Source: a virus. From it: a DNA stretch of 37,352 nucleotides. Location of the stretch: the IMG/VR virus record IMGVR_UViG_3300046616_000099, positions 1 through 37,352 of that record; one strand, 5' to 3'. A program made the position numbers and the translations under genes. The notes beneath the pieces are model-generated. The model was not told the origin of the DNA. It saw nothing but the letters and a program-made list of their open reading frames with translations, and ran no database searches. Below are positions 14,371 to 21,768 of this stretch, in pieces. Numbering within the stretch: the first letter of the stretch is position 1; each line of letters starts with the position of its first letter.

Positions 14371-14594
14371 TGTACGGGTACTTTGCCGCCCTTGCTGCGG
14401 CGGCGCTGGCCGAGACCGAAGCGCAGCTGCAGCAGGAAGCAGCCGAGCGCCAGGCCGCCGGGCAGGTGGAACGGTTCGACAACATAGCCAGGCGCCTGCG
14501 CGAAGCCGACCAGCGTAACGTGATCGACGTCGAAGCCCGCGAAGTTCCAGAGGCGCCCGCCCTGCCGCCCCCGGCGCGAAAGGAAAGCCAATGA
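14370..14594 (+). CDS. Small helical hypothetical protein
   Basis: The 74-aa product begins with an Ala-rich helix and continues with a strongly charged Glu/Gln/Arg helix (AETEAQLQQEAAERQAAG), ending in a proline-rich tail. It may be a coiled coil. It is coupled to both neighbours by overlapping stop and start codons. No family is recognised. Confidence 0.55.
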   Translation: MYGYFAALAAAALAETEAQLQQEAAERQAAGQVERFDNIARRLREADQRNVIDVEAREVPEAPALPPPARKESQ

Positions 14595-15214
14595 TTGACC
14601 CATTTTTTGCACTTGGCTGCGGGATCGGCATGCTTCCGCCTTCAGCTTTCACCAGTCAACAAACGGCCACGCGCGCCGGCCTCGAGGCGCGCACCACAAG
14701 GAATACTATGCAAACCACCCCGACCGCCCTCCGATTCATCGGTACCAAGATCATCAGGGCGCAGCCGATGACGCGCGGCGCCTACAACGCCTTCCGCGGC
14801 TGGACCATGCCGGCCGACGAAGTGGCCGATGAACCCGGCTATCTGGTCGAATACCTGGACGGCGGCAAGCCGAACCTGCCGACCCATGAAGGCTATGTGA
14901 CCTGGACGCCCAAGGAAGCGTTTGACGCTGCATACAGGCCCTGCGATGCGTTGAACTTCGGCCTGGCCATCGAAGCCTTGAAGAAGGGCCTGAAGGTCGC
15001 CAGGGCCGGCTGGAATGGCAAGGGCATGTTCGTGTACCTGGTGCCGGCGAACGCCTACCCGGCCAGCACGGCGGCCGCGCGCGAATTCTTCGGCCCTGAT
15101 GCGCTGGTACCGTATAACGCCTACCTGGCCCTGAAGGGTGTCGACGGCACCGTCAGCACTTGGGCGCCCAGCTGCAGCGACGCCCTGGCCGACGACTGGC
15201 AGATTGTCGAATAA
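14591..15214 (+). CDS. Two-domain protein with C-terminal Tad2 (DUF2829) anti-Thoeris domain
   Basis: The last 88 residues (120-207) match DUF2829: LNFGLAIEALKKGLKVARAGWNGKGMF, YLVPANAYPA, then YLALKGVDGTVSTWAPS and a terminal ADDWQIVE. This is the Tad2 family, shown to bind and sequester the signalling nucleotide of Thoeris defence. Residues 46-116 are a separate domain (KIIRAQPMTRGAYNAFRGWTM..YLVEYLDG..GYVTWTP..AF) also common in phages. Two starts have good ribosome sites: ATG 14591 (AAAGGA, overlapping the previous stop) giving 207 aa, and ATG 14708 (AAGGA) giving 168 aa. The extra 39 residues look unstructured, so the short form may be the main product. Anti-Thoeris activity here is inferred from the family. 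Confidence 0.85.
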   Translation: MIDPFFALGCGIGMLPPSAFTSQQTATRAGLEARTTRNTMQTTPTALRFIGTKIIRAQPMTRGAYNAFRGWTMPADEVADEPGYLVEYLDGGKPNLPTHEGYVTWTPKEAFDAAYRPCDALNFGLAIEALKKGLKVARAGWNGKGMFVYLVPANAYPASTAAAREFFGPDALVPYNAYLALKGVDGTVSTWAPSCSDALADDWQIVE

Positions 15215-15261
15215 CTGCGGCGCCGCAATCCCTCCATGCATGAGGTCGGTAGCATGAACCC

Positions 15262-15387
15262 ATGCGCCTGACCGACCTTATCCTGCTGGCCCTGCTGGGT
15301 TTCGCCCTCTTCGGTGCGGTGGACCCGGCAGCGGCATCTGATCTACTTGGCCACCTGGTCGACCGCCTGCGCGCTTTCCTGCCCTGA
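15262..15387 (+). CDS. Tiny single-span membrane protein
   Basis: ATG 15262 opens a 41-codon frame with a hydrophobic segment (LTDLILLALLGFALFGAV) and an amphipathic tail ending RLRAFLP. AGGTCGG lies 12-18 bases upstream, a loosely placed ribosome site. It fits neatly between the Tad2-type gene and the next gene in the same operon. It could be a small membrane toxin or an accessory peptide; there is no homology I can call. Confidence 0.45.
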   Translation: MRLTDLILLALLGFALFGAVDPAAASDLLGHLVDRLRAFLP

Positions 15388-15404
15388 TCATAGGAGCCGC
15401 GACC

Positions 15405-15719
15405 GTGAAACATCTTCCATTCGTCCAGGTGTACGACGTGGCCCTTGCGCGCCTGCGCGAAGCGGTCGACCAGCGATTCAGCACGCTGGAAGCGGCGAAG
15501 GTGACGCCCTTGGAGCGCCGGCAGCTTATGTGCGATTCAGTACACTGGATGACCGGCGCCATCCACCAATGGCACGCGACGCTACAGGTGCTGCATGTGC
15601 TGGCCACCGATGCGCCCGGGCTGGAACGCTCTGCTCTCGCCGCCAAGGTGGCAGTCGACCGGGGCCGCATCGAGCTCGAGATAGCCGGCCGCATGGACCG
15701 CCTGCACCGGGCACCATAA
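15405..15719 (+). CDS. Hypothetical protein, end of rightward operon
   Basis: The 104-aa product starts with GTG at 15405, preceded by AGGAG eight bases upstream. It is helical with several His and Trp residues (SVHWMTGAIHQWHATLQVLHVLA) and no recognised motif. It is the last well-supported rightward gene before the convergent terminator. Confidence 0.65.
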   Translation: MKHLPFVQVYDVALARLREAVDQRFSTLEAAKVTPLERRQLMCDSVHWMTGAIHQWHATLQVLHVLATDAPGLERSALAAKVAVDRGRIELEIAGRMDRLHRAP

Positions 15720-15720
15720 A

Positions 15721-15924
15721 GTGGGCAGCTTTCGGGAAGCGCTATGGTTCACGATTTACCAGCGCGCCGAAGTCGTTGATTCTGCTGGGGGCGACTGGAA
15801 AGCCCGGCGGCCGCGCGCGCGCCGCACCAAAGAAAAACGGCGCCGATTCCTCGAGCGCCGTTCAGGGTGGGACCGCCGCGCGCGCGTCGCTACGGTGTCT
15901 GCTTTTGAGGCGTGGCTGGCCTAG
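15721..15924 (+). CDS. Doubtful small basic ORF
   Basis: A 67-codon frame starts with GTG two bases after the preceding stop and encodes a very Arg-rich product. It runs through the minus-strand terminator hairpin at 15836-15862 and overlaps the end of the convergent late operon, so it may be an artefact of GC-rich sequence. The close spacing to the upstream gene is the only point in favour. Confidence 0.2.
   Translation: MGSFREALWFTIYQRAEVVDSAGGDWKARRPRARRTKEKRRRFLERRSGWDRRARVATVSAFEAWLA
15829..15862 (-). terminator. Intrinsic terminator of the late operon
   Basis: Read on the minus strand, AACGGCGC and GCGCCGTT (15855-15862 and 15836-15843) form an eight-pair stem with an 11-base loop, followed by TTTCTTT. 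It lies just past the last leftward late gene, where the two operons converge. Confidence 0.8.
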
Positions 15925-16042
15925 TAGGCGGCGGCACGATCACCGGCCGACCACCGACCACGCGCACGACGACTTCGGAGCCGCGCGACGTGATCACGGC
16001 CAGGTCCAGCACCCGGCCTACTTCGTGTTCAGCGCGGCCCAT
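15890..16042 (-). CDS. Small hypothetical protein at end of late operon
   Basis: ATG 16042 lies inside the end of the 84-aa gene and opens a 50-codon frame stopping at 15890, overlapping that gene by 25 bases. The product has a strand-rich middle (ITSRGSEVVVRVVGGRPVIV) and a proline-rich end (PPPTRPATPQKQTP). It is followed 28 bases later by the operon terminator. The sensible amino-acid composition and position argue for a real gene, but it is short and has no recognised homologue. Confidence 0.4.
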   Translation of the reverse strand: MGRAEHEVGRVLDLAVITSRGSEVVVRVVGGRPVIVPPPTRPATPQKQTP

Positions 16043-16272
16043 TCGTCGTGCGTAGCCTGGATGCCGTGCCCGATGCTGGTGAACAGCTGGGCCAGCGCTT
16101 CGGCGGTCATGGTGCGCGCCTGCTGCATTTGCGCGGCAGCGGTCAGCAGCTGCACGATGAAGGGCGCCAGGGCGACGGCGGCCGCAATCTTCGGGTCGGT
16201 GCTGGCGATCGCGCTGGCGGTTTCCAGCGCCGTCTTCAGGACGGTTTGCGCGGTGTCGGTGGCGGTGCTCAT
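16018..16272 (-). CDS. Small hydrophobic hypothetical protein of lysis region
   Basis: The 84-aa product has a long apolar helix (IAAAVALAPFIVQLLTAAAQM) flanked by polar ends. It starts at an ATGA overlap with the lipoprotein stop. It could be a second membrane component of lysis or a peripheral helix protein; no family is recognised. Confidence 0.55.
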   Translation of the reverse strand: MSTATDTAQTVLKTALETASAIASTDPKIAAAVALAPFIVQLLTAAAQMQQARTMTAEALAQLFTSIGHGIQATHDEWAALNTK

Positions 16273-16598
16273 TTCAGGGTCTCCAGGATGGTCAGGGAAG
16301 TCACGGCGGCGGTGATCTGCTGCGTGGCGGCGCTGGCGTCGGCCGGCAGCGGGCCGGTGCAGATCGGGGTGATCTGGCCGTCCAGCAGCGTCACCTGGCC
16401 GATCTGGACCTGATTCAGCTTGTTGGCCTTGCGCAGCTGCAGCACGCCCGCAAAAGCGGCGCCGTAGGCTGCGCAGGCCTGCGCATAGGTGACCTGCACG
16501 ACTGGCGCCGTGGGGGCCGACGTCGGCGGCGGCAGGGTACAGCCGGCGACGGAAATGGCGATCGCCAGCATGGAGATCATCAGTAGTTGTTTTTTCAC
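16269..16598 (-). CDS. Outer-membrane lipoprotein of the lysis cassette
   Basis: The 109-aa precursor has a basic start, a hydrophobic stretch and the lipobox SVAGC near residue 20, so it is a signal-peptidase-II lipoprotein. The mature part begins with a proline-rich segment (TLPPPTSAPTAPV). It lies directly after the endolysin gene, where Gram-negative phages carry spanins, and may act as the outer-membrane spanin or an unrelated exclusion-type lipoprotein. I do not see an inner-membrane spanin partner. The start is GTG 16598 with AAAGG seven bases upstream. Confidence 0.7.
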   Translation of the reverse strand: MKKQLLMISMLAIAISVAGCTLPPPTSAPTAPVVQVTYAQACAAYGAAFAGVLQLRKANKLNQVQIGQVTLLDGQITPICTGPLPADASAATQQITAAVTSLTILETLK

Positions 16599-16622
16599 GG
16601 TCTACCTTTCAGGGTGATGTTC

Positions 16623-16641
16623 TGGCCGCGGTGCGCGGCCA
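16623..16641. other. Intercistronic hairpin after endolysin
   Basis: TGGCCGC and GCGGCCA (7 pairs, 5-base loop) lie in the 48-bp gap between the endolysin stop and the lipoprotein start. No U-tract follows on the transcribed strand, so it probably stabilises or processes the mRNA. Confidence 0.35.
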
Positions 16642-16646
16642 TCGGG

Positions 16647-17123
16647 TTACGCCGGCACCTTCGCCGGCAAGTCGTACTGCGCCATATTCCGACCGCCTGG
16701 ACGATTGCCCATTACTGCGATCAGGCTGGCTGCGTAGTTCGGGTCAGTCGCGTAGCCGGCGGCCGCCACCGCGCGCGCCCAGCCTTCGCCGGTGGTCTCG
16801 CGGAAGCAAGCCCGGTACCGCGGGTTCGCCTTGAAGAACGCGGCGTGGTCGGCCATGCATTCCGACCAGGTGGCATAGGCGCGGAACTTGTCGGTGATCG
16901 CGATGCGCTGGCCCTTCACGACTTCATGGGTCGGCACGTCGACGGTCGGGCCCTTCCAGGCTGCATCCGCCTTGATGCCGAACAGGTTGTTGCCGGGGCA
17001 GCGCGCGCCCCATCCGGATTCCAGCGCGGCCTGCGCCAGCGTGAAGGAAGCGGGGATCCCGGTGGCACGCTGGCAGGCCTGCGCGGGGCCGACCATCAGG
17101 GCAAGGAAGGCGCTAGGCGGCAT
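16647..17123 (-). CDS. Endolysin, glucosaminidase (FlgJ-like) domain
   Basis: The 158-aa enzyme has the glucosaminidase core starting at about residue 20: SFTLAQAALESGWG with the catalytic E35, NNLFGIKA, then FRAYATWSECMADHAAFF and a C-terminal YATDPNYAASLIAVM. This corresponds to the FlgJ/GH73-like peptidoglycan hydrolases. No signal peptide is evident, so export depends on the holin encoded just upstream, whose 3' end it overlaps by 11 bases. It should cut the glycan chain of the host wall at the end of infection. Confidence 0.9.
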   Translation of the reverse strand: MPPSAFLALMVGPAQACQRATGIPASFTLAQAALESGWGARCPGNNLFGIKADAAWKGPTVDVPTHEVVKGQRIAITDKFRAYATWSECMADHAAFFKANPRYRACFRETTGEGWARAVAAAGYATDPNYAASLIAVMGNRPGGRNMAQYDLPAKVPA

Positions 17124-17484
17124 GGTCTTCCCCCTTCGCCTGGCCGGTGACGGTCGGCGGCAGGTTGAACTTCGTGTCGACCAGCGCCTCGAGCTTGAAC
17201 AGCGCGCGGCTGCCCATGTGCGACGAAATGCCGACCAGCGCAGCGGTCAGCTGCGGCGGGTAGTTCAGCCAGGCGCACAGGTTATAGGTGATGATCCCGG
17301 TCAGGCCGGCGGCGGTCAGCTCACCTATCAGTTCCGTGAAGTTCCAGGCGCGCGCGTGCCCGGCTTTCATCTTGCGCAGGAACGACGCGAAGCCGCCCAG
17401 CAGGGAAAGGCCGATGACCCAGGCCCAGGTGATAATGCCGGCCAGGTCCGAAAAGACGGGCGGCGGTGGGGTTTTATCGAGCAT
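17113..17484 (-). CDS. Holin, LydA-like
   Basis: The 123-aa protein has three hydrophobic segments at about 12-34 (DLAGIITWAWVIGLSLLGGF), 52-73 (LIGELTAAGLTGIITYNLC) and 78-90, with the SSHMGSRALFKLE end typical of the LydA/phage_holin_3_3 family. It would form inner-membrane lesions that release the endolysin. No ribosome site is visible before ATG 17484; the upstream bases are AT-rich and purine-poor, which would keep holin production low and delay lysis. The gene follows the tailspike by 23 bases and overlaps the endolysin. Confidence 0.88.
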   Translation of the reverse strand: MLDKTPPPPVFSDLAGIITWAWVIGLSLLGGFASFLRKMKAGHARAWNFTELIGELTAAGLTGIITYNLCAWLNYPPQLTAALVGISSHMGSRALFKLEALVDTKFNLPPTVTGQAKGEDHAA

Positions 17485-17507
17485 AGTTTTGGACTGTGGT
17501 TATAGTT

Positions 17508-19289
17508 TTAGGTGTTGTAGATCGGAACCCAGCCGAAAACGGTGCCGTTTACGTCACAAACTGGGTACTTGTTGATCATCGCGCCCACTGGCGCCGCGCC
17601 GTCGCCATTGGTCACTATCTGGGTCAGCCCAATGGTGCCGGCCGCCGTGATCGTGGCGCCGGCATCCTTGCTAATACGGCCAGCGGTCACCAGCTTCCAC
17701 CAGTTGAACGCGGAAGTGATCTGGGACGTGTTGAACGCGGCCAGGCCATAGCCGACACCATCGAACACGTTGTTCTGGGTGAAGACTTGGGCCGTCGTGG
17801 ATGCGAGCACGCCGAACGAACCGTCGCGCAGGCGGCATCCGATCACCTGGTGCCCGGTGCCGGCGTTGAACTGAATGCAGGCGTCGGTAGTGCCGGAAAC
17901 GTCGGAGTTTTCCACGCGGACGTCCGTACCACGCTGCACTATCACGCCCTGCGTCGCGGCGCCCTTCACGCGCAGGTTAGAGATCGTGACGCCCTTCACT
18001 TCGCCGAATCCGGCGGTGCCGCTGACCAGCACCGCAGGACCAGGGCCACCGTATGCTGGGCGCTCGGCGATGATGGTCACGTTGGCGATCTTCGATTCCA
18101 GCAGGTTCCCGGTATAGCCGCCAGGAATACCGATCTGCACGGCGCCGACCGATCCAAACCAGTCGTACACGGTCACGCCGTCGATGATGTTGCCCGACTT
18201 GTCCGAGTTGTTCGCGCTGGTGATGCCGGCGCCAGCGCCACAGAAGCGCGCCGTGCATGCGGAAATAACACTCTGATTGGACGACTCGATAACGAAGCCG
18301 GTGTCGGTGCAGTTGGCAGCGATACAGCCGGTAATTACGTTCTGTTCGCCGGAAGTAAAGATGGCATCTGCATCGGTGGCCGGCGCGTTGCCGGCGTCGC
18401 CACAGTCGGAAATGGTGCAGCCGTCGACCCTGCACCGGATCGACCCGCCAGCTGCGGCGATGCCGACCGCCGACACGCCGCCATAACCGCGTGCACCCTT
18501 CACGCGCACGCCGATCGCTTCGCATTCGGTGCACCCGATGAATCCCAGGCCCATGAACCGGACATTTTGCGTCGCGGCGCGTGCGTCTTTGTTGGCGTCG
18601 AATTTCAGGCCCTCCACGGTCACGCCGGTGCGGCCGATGGCCTTCATCATGTATTCGAAGTTGGTGCCGGCCTTCGCGTTGATGCGGCCCTTGCCATGAA
18701 TACGAATGTTGTCCTGCTTGATGATCAATTCGCTGTCGATCAGGAAGGTTCCGTTGATCTCGAGTTCACCGTATGCCGGCACAACATCGAGTGCCGCCTG
18801 CAGGCCCTTCGTGCTGACGATGATGCCGGTCGGGTCCACCCGGTCGCCGTCTTGGCCATTGGCGAAAAAGTCGGTCACGGCCAGCCATTCGCGCACCTTG
18901 TCCTGCAGGCTGCGCGCCTTCGCGCCGGCCGCGTTCTGGATGAAGCCGACCAGGGCGGCGCCGGCCTGCGCCGCCAGCTGGGTCAGCATGCCCCAGACGC
19001 CAGCCGGGTCGGTGTTGTAGTTGTCGACCGAGTACACCAGGTTGCCGAGTCCGTCGCGCAACTCGACGCGGTAGTTCCCGCTCCAATAGATCGCGCTGGG
19101 CGGTTCGCCGCGCAGGTTCAGCGTGATCGGGTTTTCGTGCGGCGTCGTTCCGGCGGCATCGGTGAACGTCGCCTTCGGGTTGGATCCGCCTGCGGCGAAG
19201 GTGTAGACCTTGCCGCCCAGCAGTGGCGTCCCAAGGGCAGTTTCAAAGCGCAGCTTTGGCGGCGGCATCAGGGTAGTGGTGGTGGGCAT
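17508..19289 (-). CDS. Tailspike with parallel beta-helix
   Basis: The 593-aa protein starts with a virion-binding-type region (residues 10-90: KLRFETALGTPLLGGKVYTFAAG, then NYRVELRDGLGNLVYSVDNY), a linker helix (about 115-145), and from residue 165 to the end repeated short strands with Gly, Asn, Val and Cys (VEGLKFDANK, VDGCTISDCG, ITGCIAANCT), the look of a right-handed parallel beta-helix. Such spikes bind or cleave host surface polysaccharide and set host range. Catalytic residues cannot be assigned. AAGGA precedes the ATG. It is the last structural gene before lysis, as in P22. Confidence 0.88.
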   Translation of the reverse strand: MPTTTTLMPPPKLRFETALGTPLLGGKVYTFAAGGSNPKATFTDAAGTTPHENPITLNLRGEPPSAIYWSGNYRVELRDGLGNLVYSVDNYNTDPAGVWGMLTQLAAQAGAALVGFIQNAAGAKARSLQDKVREWLAVTDFFANGQDGDRVDPTGIIVSTKGLQAALDVVPAYGELEINGTFLIDSELIIKQDNIRIHGKGRINAKAGTNFEYMMKAIGRTGVTVEGLKFDANKDARAATQNVRFMGLGFIGCTECEAIGVRVKGARGYGGVSAVGIAAAGGSIRCRVDGCTISDCGDAGNAPATDADAIFTSGEQNVITGCIAANCTDTGFVIESSNQSVISACTARFCGAGAGITSANNSDKSGNIIDGVTVYDWFGSVGAVQIGIPGGYTGNLLESKIANVTIIAERPAYGGPGPAVLVSGTAGFGEVKGVTISNLRVKGAATQGVIVQRGTDVRVENSDVSGTTDACIQFNAGTGHQVIGCRLRDGSFGVLASTTAQVFTQNNVFDGVGYGLAAFNTSQITSAFNWWKLVTAGRISKDAGATITAAGTIGLTQIVTNGDGAAPVGAMINKYPVCDVNGTVFGWVPIYNT

Positions 19290-19298
19290 CAGGGTTCC

Positions 19299-19628
19299 TT
19301 AAACGAAGTCGGTGGCGGTGTACTTGAAGGTCAGGCCAGCACCCAGCGCCTGCACCGTTCCACCAGGGCCCAGCCCTTGGGTGATCAGCTCGGGGCAGGG
19401 GTAGGACTCGCCGGCAGCGATCGGGCGGGCGCTGATCAGGATGTTGCCGGGGCCAGGGGCGCCGCCTGCCGGGACCAGGTGCACCGATGCGGACACCGGC
19501 GCGGCGGTCGGGTTCGTGATCGTGGCCGCCTTGATCACGCGCTTGGTCAGGATGGGCACTGCTGCCCCTTGCACTTCAGCGGCGACCGCAAGCACTTGGG
19601 GATCGGGAATGTACGGAGTAATTGCCAT
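19299..19628 (-). CDS. Small hypothetical virion-region protein
   Basis: The 109-aa product is beta-rich (VIKAATITNPTAAPVSASVHLV) with a proline and glycine-rich centre, resembling small all-beta phage proteins near tail fibres. AAAGG lies seven bases upstream of ATG 19628. Its place between the needle-like protein and the tailspike suggests a small tail or adhesin-associated component; the family is not recognised. Confidence 0.6.
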   Translation of the reverse strand: MAITPYIPDPQVLAVAAEVQGAAVPILTKRVIKAATITNPTAAPVSASVHLVPAGGAPGPGNILISARPIAAGESYPCPELITQGLGPGGTVQALGAGLTFKYTATDFV

Positions 19629-19648
19629 GGACGGGCCTTTCGTTGTGG

Positions 19649-20332
19649 TTATGGGGTGGTGTCGTTGATGATCAGCCCGCTGCCGACCAGGGCGGCCAGA
19701 AGTGATAGCGTCAGCGGCGTGTTTCCAGTACGGGCGCCGGTCACGCTTTGCGGCGTGAGCTTTGCCTGTCGGCTGGCGTCGGTCGGGTGAACGTGATCGG
19801 CGCGCGCATAGCGCTCGCTTCCGCCCGGCGCAGCAATCGCACCGTTCGACAGCGGCGCGGTGTCGCCGGCCTGGTTCAGTACAAACTTGGTGGTGGCCAG
19901 CTGGTCGGTGTCGGTGTCCAGTGCCGCCGTTGGCGCGGTCGGGATGCCCTTGAAATGCGGCGACAGCAGGCTGGCGTAATTCGTCAGGAAATACCGCACT
20001 GCCGCCGCAGGGTCTTCGATCATGGCCAGCTCGACGCGCATGGCTTCGATCTGCCGGTGCAGCGCCAGTGTCGGCGCCACCTGCTCGATCATGGCGCGCA
20101 GCTCGGCCACTTCGGCGCGCAGCGCCAGCACCTGACCAGTCTGCGGGTCGCTCGATGCGAGCGCGGCCAGTTCGCCGTTGTCCATGCCCGATGCACCGCC
20201 CACGCGGGTCAACAGGTCGGCCAGCGCCCGGGAAAACTCGGTGGTCATCAAGACTTCATAGCGGCGACCATCCGGACCAGTCAGGCTCCCGATCGGGACG
20301 CGCGCAGGGAAGAGGTTCAGGGCGTTCGGCAT
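19649..20332 (-). CDS. Tail needle or fibre-like protein
   Basis: The 227-aa product has a short N-terminal segment (LNLFPARVPIGSLT), a predicted coiled coil at about 75-115 (RAEVAELRAMIEQVAPTLALHRQIEAM) and a fibre-type C-terminus with DTDQLATTKFVLNQ and YARADHVHPT, phrases common to phage fibre tips. P22 gp26, the 233-aa tail needle, is also a trimeric coiled coil and also follows gp10; length, order and coiled coil fit that role here. The motif YARADHVHPT would equally suit a fibre. It starts at a TGATG overlap with the gp10-like stop; the longer upstream frame lies in that gene. Confidence 0.7.
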   Translation of the reverse strand: MPNALNLFPARVPIGSLTGPDGRRYEVLMTTEFSRALADLLTRVGGASGMDNGELAALASSDPQTGQVLALRAEVAELRAMIEQVAPTLALHRQIEAMRVELAMIEDPAAAVRYFLTNYASLLSPHFKGIPTAPTAALDTDTDQLATTKFVLNQAGDTAPLSNGAIAAPGGSERYARADHVHPTDASRQAKLTPQSVTGARTGNTPLTLSLLAALVGSGLIINDTTP

Positions 20333-21768
20333 CAGCCCTCCGGATTCAGCGCTGCGCCGATGATCACGCGGCGCACCGGGTCGGTGATGGTCAGCCGGTA
20401 CACCCGATCGCGTGCGCGGCCCAGGCGGGTCCAGCGCACGCGCGCGGCGTACTGGCCTTGCTTGCCGATGGATGCCGGGTGTTGGTTGCCCCATGTGTGG
20501 CCGCCGTCGTTCGACCAGTCCAGAAGGGCAACGGGCGCGCTTGCAAAGCCGGATTCAAGCCCCCAGCCCACTTCCATGTCGATCTGCAGGCAGTTGTGAA
20601 TGACCCACTGATAATCCGGACCAGAGACATGCGCCGCGGCGCGGACCGACGGCATGGGCGCGGCGCCGTCGTAGTGGTAGTCCAGATCGAGCGCGTACAG
20701 GTCGCCGGTGCTGAAGTCGCCGACGATGTGCAGGCCGCCGTAGTAGCCGTGGCAGCTGGAACGGTGCCGGCCAAGCTGTCCAGTGCTCGGGTCCAGGTAG
20801 GCCCGCTGATGCCACAGCTGCGTCGCGGCGTCGTAGCACCACGTCGCGCCAGCGCTGGGGAAGGTCAGCATGTAGAAGGTGTGGCCCTCCTGCTGGTAGG
20901 CGTAGCCCACGGCGTCGGAAATATCGCCATAGCTGGCGATCGCGTATTCGATGGCGTCGGTAGAAACGCGCTGCGGCGTGTAGCCGTTCAGGCGCCAGAC
21001 GATGCCGCCGCCCTCTGCGGCCGCGCCGATCCAGAACACGCTGTTGTCCATCGAGACCGCCGACCAGGGCGCGGCGCATCCTTGCTCGATCGCGGCGTTG
21101 GAGTCGCGAGAAAATGGGAAATCAATATCGCCAGTGGCGCGCCAGATCTCGGTGACCGACCGCTTGAAAATTACAATGTCGCTGTGGTTCACCAGCAGGC
21201 GCACGATCGGTTCGGCATTGCTTTCGGCGCTGGCAAAGTCCAGGGCGTCGAAGGTGATATCGTTCGATCCCGAAATGTAGAACTGGTTGGTGCCGGGCCG
21301 GTTGAAGATCGCGAAGGTGGTCAGGATATCGACGCTGGTGGCACCATAGAAGGCTTCGTCGTTGATCCTGGTGACGGTATCAGCGCCCAGGTCGATCACG
21401 TAGCCGTTCGCGCCGGTGACGATTACAGCCTGCGTGCCGTTGTCGGTGATGGCCACCGGCGTCGTGCCCGGGTCGATGCTGCCGATCTTGTTCACGATAG
21501 GCGGCTGGTTCAGGCCGATCGCGATGCGGTAGACACTGGCGCCGCTGACCACGATCAGGTGGCCGCCGTCGGTGGGCGGGTGGATAGCCCGCACCGGCGC
21601 GTCGTCCAGCAGCACCAGCGGGCGCGTGCCGGGCGTGCTGTACAGCGCGCTGACCGCCTTGGCGGTGCCCGATTCGCCCAGCACCGGGAAGAGGTTAATG
21701 CAGGCCTGCGCGTCCAGGTTCTTGCTGCGGGCCTGGTAGGACGCACCGACGAATGGAATCTGCGGCAT
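20332..21768 (-). CDS. Packaged DNA stabilisation protein, gp10-like
   Basis: The 478-aa protein begins PQIPFVGASYQARS with AQACINLFPV shortly after, the start of the Phage_stabilise (P22 gp10) family, and continues as repeated strands like a propeller (GHLIVVSGASVYRI, FWIGAAAEGGGIVWRL). In P22 gp10 is a tail accessory factor that closes the portal vertex and connects to the needle. Start and stop overlap the flanking genes by one or two bases, so it is translated with its partners. In P22 it precedes the ejection genes; here it follows them. Confidence 0.9.
   Translation of the reverse strand: MPQIPFVGASYQARSKNLDAQACINLFPVLGESGTAKAVSALYSTPGTRPLVLLDDAPVRAIHPPTDGGHLIVVSGASVYRIAIGLNQPPIVNKIGSIDPGTTPVAITDNGTQAVIVTGANGYVIDLGADTVTRINDEAFYGATSVDILTTFAIFNRPGTNQFYISGSNDITFDALDFASAESNAEPIVRLLVNHSDIVIFKRSVTEIWRATGDIDFPFSRDSNAAIEQGCAAPWSAVSMDNSVFWIGAAAEGGGIVWRLNGYTPQRVSTDAIEYAIASYGDISDAVGYAYQQEGHTFYMLTFPSAGATWCYDAATQLWHQRAYLDPSTGQLGRHRSSCHGYYGGLHIVGDFSTGDLYALDLDYHYDGAAPMPSVRAAAHVSGPDYQWVIHNCLQIDMEVGWGLESGFASAPVALLDWSNDGGHTWGNQHPASIGKQGQYAARVRWTRLGRARDRVYRLTITDPVRRVIIGAALNPEG

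Noticed and set aside
15216-15227. TGCGGCGCCGCA palindrome as a terminator
   Set aside because: No loop, no U-tract, and the rightward operon continues past it.
17496-19790. Long rightward open frame opposite the tailspike
   Set aside because: Antisense to a recognisable beta-helix tailspike, no ribosome site or family resemblance.
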